DNA from: Pedobacter sp. Leaf216
GTDB lineage: Bacteria; Bacteroidota; Bacteroidia; Sphingobacteriales; Sphingobacteriaceae
Length of the DNA stretch: 64,000 nt
Assembly: GCF_001421515.1 (NCBI RefSeq)
Contig: NZ_LMKM01000012.1
Span: forward strand, 83,588-147,587
Direction: 5' to 3'
Position 1 is the stretch's first letter. Every line of letters starts with the position of its first letter. A program made the position numbers and the translations under genes. The notes under the pieces are model-generated. The model worked only from the letters and a program-made list of their open reading frames with translations, did no database searches and had not been told where the DNA came from. Below, one piece after another: positions 60,035 to 64,000 of this stretch.

Positions 60035-60105
60035 TTGTCCGACCTGGATTCGAACCAAGACAAACGGTACCAAAAACCGTTGTACTACCCTTATACTATC
60101 GGACA
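60035..60105 (-). tRNA. tRNA-Gln (anticodon TTG)
   Basis: The minus strand folds into a cloverleaf of 71 nt. Acceptor TGTCCGA (from 60105) pairs with TCGGACA (ending at 60036), with A at 60035 as discriminator. The anticodon stem ACGGT/ACCGT surrounds the loop TTTTGGT, whose positions 34-36 are TTG (reads CAA, Gln). The T-loop is GGTTCGAATCC. CCA is not encoded. It is placed 10 bp before the extended prs frame and 73 bp before the preferred prs start. Confidence 0.9.
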
Positions 60106-60224
60106 AAAACTTCTCAAGGATATTCTCCTCGAAAGGGAATGCAAATGTAGGAACCTTATTTTAAATATGCAAGAGTGATTTTAAAATATTTTTAATTTCT
60201 TTCCTGCTGTTCCTGTTTGCGTTG

Positions 60225-60256
60225 CAAAGATAAAAAAATCATCATATCTGGTGCAA
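60225..60256 (-). promoter_or_regulatory. Promoter of tRNA-Gln and prs
   Basis: On the minus strand: TTG (60256-60254), 21 bp, TATCTTTG (60232-60225). This matches the Bacteroidota consensus and faces the tRNA, about 120 nt downstream. Confidence 0.65.
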
Positions 60257-60331
60257 CATTTTATTTTTTTCTACGACTTTTTTTACTGCGAACCACTTAA
60301 ATCATTTATTATCAAAGACTAAAATTAAACT

Positions 60332-63300
60332 ATGAATTACTCAAGGATCAACACCATTGGAGGCTGGCTCTGTTTTTTCGTTGCCACGCTCACGTACATC
60401 TTAACTTTAGATCAATCTGTAAGTTTTTGGGATTGCGGCGAATTTATTTCTGCAGCCTTCCGCATGGAGGTGGTACACCAGCCCGGCGCTCCTATTGTAT
60501 CAATGATCCAGCGGTTATTTTCTGCGTTGGCTTTTGGCGATAAAACCAAAGTGGCTTATTTTGTGAATTTAGCATCGGCCCTTGCCAGTGCCGGAACTAT
60601 ACTTTTTTTATTCTGGACGATTACCGCACTGGCAAAAAAAACGGTAATTAAAAAAGGCGAAGAAATTACAAATCAGAAAATCATCAGCATTATGGGCGCA
60701 GGTCTAGTTGGTGCCCTGGCTTATGCTTTTTCTGATAGTTTTTGGTTTTCGGCAGTTGAGGCAGAAGTTTATGCCATGTCGTCGCTTTGTAGTGCCGTTG
60801 TGTTTTGGGGAATACTAAAATGGGAATCACTGGCCGATGAACCAAAATCAGACCGATGGCTGCTACTTGTAGCTTATATTATGGGGCTATCCATTGGCGT
60901 ACACATTTTAAATTTACTTACCATCCCCGCGCTAATATTTGTTTATTATTTTAAAAAATATCCCTCACCTACCTGGCAAAGTATTTTAAAAGTATTTTTA
61001 ATTTCAATTCTGGCATTAGCGGTGGTTCAATTTGGTATCATCCAGTATATCATATCTATTGCGGCAGGTTTCGATTACTTTTTTGTAAACACCATGGGGC
61101 TGGGCTTTGGATCGGGAATATTGTTCTTTGCTGTTCTTTTAGTCTCTGGTTTGGTTTATGGCATCCGCTACTCCATCCTAAAAAACAAAAGGGCCTTAAA
61201 CCTCATCATGCTATTTACTGTGCTATTATTATTTGGCTATAGCTCTTATGCTTTACTGGTAATCAGGGCGCAAGCTAAACCGAATTTGAACAATTATAAT
61301 GTAGATAACGTTTTTTCACTTTCGAGGTATCTGGGTCGCGATCAATATGGCGACAGACCTCTGCTTTATGGTGAGAATTACAATTCGCAAAAAACAGACA
61401 TTAAAGAAACTGGTAAAGTTATCCGTAAGGGCGAGAAGAAATATGAACCTGCCGGAACTAAATCTGCTTATGTTTTTGCCGATGAAACATTATTGCCGCG
61501 CATGTACAGCGACAAACCCGAACACACCAGGTTTTATAAAAGTTATATGGGTTTTAACGACGAGCATAAACCAACCTTTATGGATAACCTAACGTACTTA
61601 TTTTCCTTTCAGGCGGGGCAAATGTACATGCGTTATTTTATGTGGAATTTTGTTGGCAGGCAGGATAACGAGGATGGACAGTTTGGAGGAAAAGATGGCA
61701 ACTGGCTTAGCGGCATTAAACCCCTGGATGCGATTAGGCTTGGTAACCAGAAAAACCTTCCACCTTCAATTGTAGAGAACAAAGCATATAACCGATTTTT
61801 CTTTTTACCGTTAATTATCGGACTGATTGGTGCGGTATGGCATTTTAAACGCAACCAAAAAGATGCCGGCATTATTGGTTTACTTTTTGTTTTTACCGGC
61901 ATTGCCATTGTATTTTACCTAAATTCTGTACCAATTGAGCCTCGCGAGCGGGATTACGCTTATGTGGGTTCATTTTATGCTTTTGCCATATGGATCGGTT
62001 TAGGTGTATTTGGTTTAAAAGATTATGTTTTTCAAAAATTAACGCCAACAAGGGCAAGTATATTTGCATCACTTATAGCACTGTTTGGCGCTCCGGTTAT
62101 AATGGCCAATCAAGGCTGGGATGATCACGACCGTTCGGATATCCATGTGGCGAGAGATATGTCGGTAAATTACCTAAAATCGTGCGCACCAAATGCCATC
62201 CTCTTCACCTATGGCGATAATGATACCTATCCCGTTTGGTATGCCCAGGAGGTTGAAAACATCCGTCCGGATGTGCGCATTGTAAACCTAAGTTTATTTA
62301 CTGCTGATTGGTACATTGATGGGATGCGCAGAAAGCAAAATGAATCTGCTCCATTGCCAATTACGCTAAAACCTGAACAATACGTTGAGGGTACAAGGGA
62401 TATTATGTATTACCAGGATTATAAAATAGCCCAGCATATCGAGTTAAAGCAGATTTTAGACGTGCTCCTATCCGACAGTGATGAAGATAAGGTAACCATG
62501 AATGATGGCACAAAGTATAATGTATTGCCAACCAAAAACCTTAAACTGGCAGTAAACCCGCAACAGGTTCTGGATACCGGAACCGTGCCTAAAGAAGATG
62601 CAGGTAAAATTGCCAGCAGCATGGAATGGACTTTTGGTTCGGAATATGTAACAAAAGGCACCCTTGCTTTATTTGATATTTTAACACATAACAACTGGGA
62701 AAGACCCATTTATTTTAGTGGCGCAATGCCGAATGAACAGTATTTGGGGCTAAACAAATACCTTTACTCGGAAGGGTTAAACAAAAGATTGCTGCCTTTA
62801 AAACCAGATACTGCAATAACCGAAGATTATGAACGTGTAAACTTAAAACCTTTATACAACAACCTGATGAATGTTTACGCTTTTGGCAATATTAAATACG
62901 CCAACCATTTAGACAGACAATCTGCTGATGATGTAACCATGTTAGCCAACATGTTTAACGGCCTTTTAAATGGTTTGATCAATGAAGGTAAAGTTGCTGA
63001 AAGTAAAAAAGTGGCCAACAAATACCTGGAAGTAATTCCTACTAAATTTTACAGCATGCGCCAGGTAATGAGCACCTACTATTTTACGGAAAGCCTATAC
63101 CGATTAAACGATATAAACCATGCAAATGCAATGATCATAAAATCTGCTGATTATGTAGGTAAAGAGCTTACCCACCTGGCTGATGTTTCGGAAAGTAAAA
63201 ATCAATTGTCATCAGAGCAGGATGTTCGTTTTTACCTAGGCTATTTAGGACAGATGGTAAAATTAACGGAGGTTTTTAAGCAGGATGCACTGAGTAAAAG

Positions 63301-63358
63301 TTTAGAAAAACAGTATAACGATCTGATTGTAAGATTTACTCCTTTTGCGGCAGGTTAA
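60332..63358 (+). CDS. DUF2723 multi-pass membrane protein (glycosyltransferase-like)
   Basis: A 1008-residue membrane protein of the DUF2723 family. About twelve helices occupy the first 600 residues, and a soluble domain with TPR-like helices makes up the rest (NGLLNGLINEGKVAESKKVANKYLEVIP). The N-terminal WDCGEFISAAFRMEVVHQPGAP is the family signature; its acidic residues lie where GT-C (PMT-like) enzymes bind metal or lipid-linked sugar. Probably a GT-C-type transferase, for protein O-glycosylation or envelope polysaccharide; target unknown. The ATG at 60332 is natural. A close paralogue follows 215 bp downstream. Confidence 0.9.
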   Translation: MNYSRINTIGGWLCFFVATLTYILTLDQSVSFWDCGEFISAAFRMEVVHQPGAPIVSMIQRLFSALAFGDKTKVAYFVNLASALASAGTILFLFWTITALAKKTVIKKGEEITNQKIISIMGAGLVGALAYAFSDSFWFSAVEAEVYAMSSLCSAVVFWGILKWESLADEPKSDRWLLLVAYIMGLSIGVHILNLLTIPALIFVYYFKKYPSPTWQSILKVFLISILALAVVQFGIIQYIISIAAGFDYFFVNTMGLGFGSGILFFAVLLVSGLVYGIRYSILKNKRALNLIMLFTVLLLFGYSSYALLVIRAQAKPNLNNYNVDNVFSLSRYLGRDQYGDRPLLYGENYNSQKTDIKETGKVIRKGEKKYEPAGTKSAYVFADETLLPRMYSDKPEHTRFYKSYMGFNDEHKPTFMDNLTYLFSFQAGQMYMRYFMWNFVGRQDNEDGQFGGKDGNWLSGIKPLDAIRLGNQKNLPPSIVENKAYNRFFFLPLIIGLIGAVWHFKRNQKDAGIIGLLFVFTGIAIVFYLNSVPIEPRERDYAYVGSFYAFAIWIGLGVFGLKDYVFQKLTPTRASIFASLIALFGAPVIMANQGWDDHDRSDIHVARDMSVNYLKSCAPNAILFTYGDNDTYPVWYAQEVENIRPDVRIVNLSLFTADWYIDGMRRKQNESAPLPITLKPEQYVEGTRDIMYYQDYKIAQHIELKQILDVLLSDSDEDKVTMNDGTKYNVLPTKNLKLAVNPQQVLDTGTVPKEDAGKIASSMEWTFGSEYVTKGTLALFDILTHNNWERPIYFSGAMPNEQYLGLNKYLYSEGLNKRLLPLKPDTAITEDYERVNLKPLYNNLMNVYAFGNIKYANHLDRQSADDVTMLANMFNGLLNGLINEGKVAESKKVANKYLEVIPTKFYSMRQVMSTYYFTESLYRLNDINHANAMIIKSADYVGKELTHLADVSESKNQLSSEQDVRFYLGYLGQMVKLTEVFKQDALSKSLEKQYNDLIVRFTPFAAG

Positions 63359-63378
63359 CCAAAAACATTCTAAATTTT

Positions 63379-63418
63379 AACCGATAGGCAGATTTTACAT
63401 TTCTGCTTATCGGTTTTT
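63379..63418 (+). terminator. Terminator between the DUF2723 genes
   Basis: AACCGATA and GGCAGA (63379-63392) pair with TTCTGC and TTATCGGTT (63401-63415), with a run of T after. The loop is 8 nt. Confidence 0.8.
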
Positions 63419-63573
63419 AATTTGTAAATAGATTAAAATCCTTTAAGATAATAGACTTAAGCCGTTAAAAATTGTTAAATCAATCCAAAAATTTACCTGT
63501 TTTATCGACTAGAATAGTTAATTTCGGCAGCATTTTTATGTGAAAACAATTTTTAATATCATTAAACAAACCA

Positions 63574-64000
63574 ATGAATTATTCAAAAGTTAATAATATA
63601 GTAGGCTGGATCTGCTTTTTAATTGCTACACTAACTTACGTTTTAACCTTAGAACCATCTGCAAGCTTTTGGGATTGCGGTGAATTTATCGCATCAGCAT
63701 TTAGAATGCAGGTTGTTCACCAACCGGGTGCGCCTTTATTCTTAATGATCCAACGTTTCTTCTCCATTTTTGCTACAGGCGATTTAACTAAAATTGCTTA
63801 CTGGATGAACGTAGGTTCGGCTGTTTCAAGCGGGGCAACTATCTTATTCTTATTTTGGACAATTACCGCACTGGCTAAAAAAACAGTGCTAAAAGCTGGC
63901 GAAGAGCTTACAACAGGCAAACTGATCAGCATTATGGGTGCAGGAGCCGTTGGTGCACTGGCTTATACTTTTTCTGATAGTTTTTGGTTTTCTGCTGTAG
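63574..64000 (+). CDS. Second DUF2723 membrane protein (partial, cut by window edge)
   Basis: From ATG 63574 the frame stays open to the end of the window (142 codons). It parallels the first DUF2723 protein closely: MNYSKVNNIVGWICFLIATL, SASFWDCGEFIASAFRMQVV, HQPGAPLFLMIQRFFS, FLFWTITALAKKTVLKAGEE and SIMGAGAVGALAYTFSDSFW. So this is a tandem duplicate. The rest is outside the window, so whether the C-terminal domain is kept is unknown. Confidence 0.9.
   Translation, partial: MNYSKVNNIVGWICFLIATLTYVLTLEPSASFWDCGEFIASAFRMQVVHQPGAPLFLMIQRFFSIFATGDLTKIAYWMNVGSAVSSGATILFLFWTITALAKKTVLKAGEELTTGKLISIMGAGAVGALAYTFSDSFWFSAV

Noticed and set aside
1..64000. CRISPR arrays, insertion sequences, prophage, integron, rRNA genes, riboswitches
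   Set aside because: I looked for regularly spaced direct repeats, transposase or integrase motifs, structural phage proteins and conserved rRNA segments and saw none. Riboswitch folds were not recognised, though short ones could be missed by eye.

Overview
The window is chromosomal DNA from a Bacteroidota bacterium, most likely Pedobacter or a close Sphingobacteriaceae relative. This rests on AT-rich DNA, promoters of the TTG-N19-21-TAnnTTTG type, a bacillithiol glycosyltransferase (BshA), an OstA-like protein, tandem DUF2723 membrane proteins, lipoprotein FKBPs, and a J-domain/KTSC protein. Genes are dense and mostly housekeeping. I see no insertion sequence, prophage, CRISPR array or rRNA. 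There is one tRNA (Gln, TTG).

Layout. 0-8.8 kb (minus strand): type I asparaginase, TatD nuclease, UvrA, a phospholipase A-like outer-membrane protein, a PaaE-like flavin/2Fe-2S reductase, and a lytic transglycosylase. 9-12.5 kb (plus): an RsuA/RluB-type pseudouridine synthase with a very long repetitive basic tail, a secreted 6-phosphogluconolactonase-like propeller, and an SRPBCC protein. 12.7-16.5 kb (minus): J-KTSC protein, BshA, a PH-like membrane protein, and TilS. 16.5-24.9 kb: an OstA-like protein with an internal repeat tract, an antitoxin followed by a ParE-type toxin gene broken by one stop codon, RdgB, an unknown protein, two SurA-like chaperones (one lacking its PPIase domains), a MoxR ATPase and DinB. 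25-34.8 kb: GDPD, an NTF2-like protein, CysS, GNAT, LipA, an ECF sigma/anti-sigma pair, AIM24, and NnrDE. 35-38 kb: YiaA-like protein and a large M48 membrane protease.

The most distinctive locus is 38.0-44.8 kb (plus). It carries an ethanolamine-type permease, a glutamine-synthetase-like ligase, an iron alcohol dehydrogenase, a PuuD-like gamma-glutamyl hydrolase, an aldehyde dehydrogenase and a small unknown protein. Together these fit a complete gamma-glutamylation route that would oxidise ethanolamine, or a similar amino alcohol, to an amino acid.

45.4-64 kb: GH20 hexosaminidase with CYTH protein, an orphan LuxR-type response regulator, three FKBP isomerases around NrnA and Ndk, a small lipoprotein, DUF721-RecF, a PH-like protein, a TPR protein, then a minus-strand series tRNA-Gln - prs - rplY - pth, and two tandem DUF2723 proteins, the second cut by the window edge.

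Intergenic DNA is rich in short palindromic repeats of several families. One copy supplies the last codons of the PuuD-like gene. Several genes have a promoter -7 box only a few bases before the start codon, suggesting leaderless or near-leaderless mRNAs.
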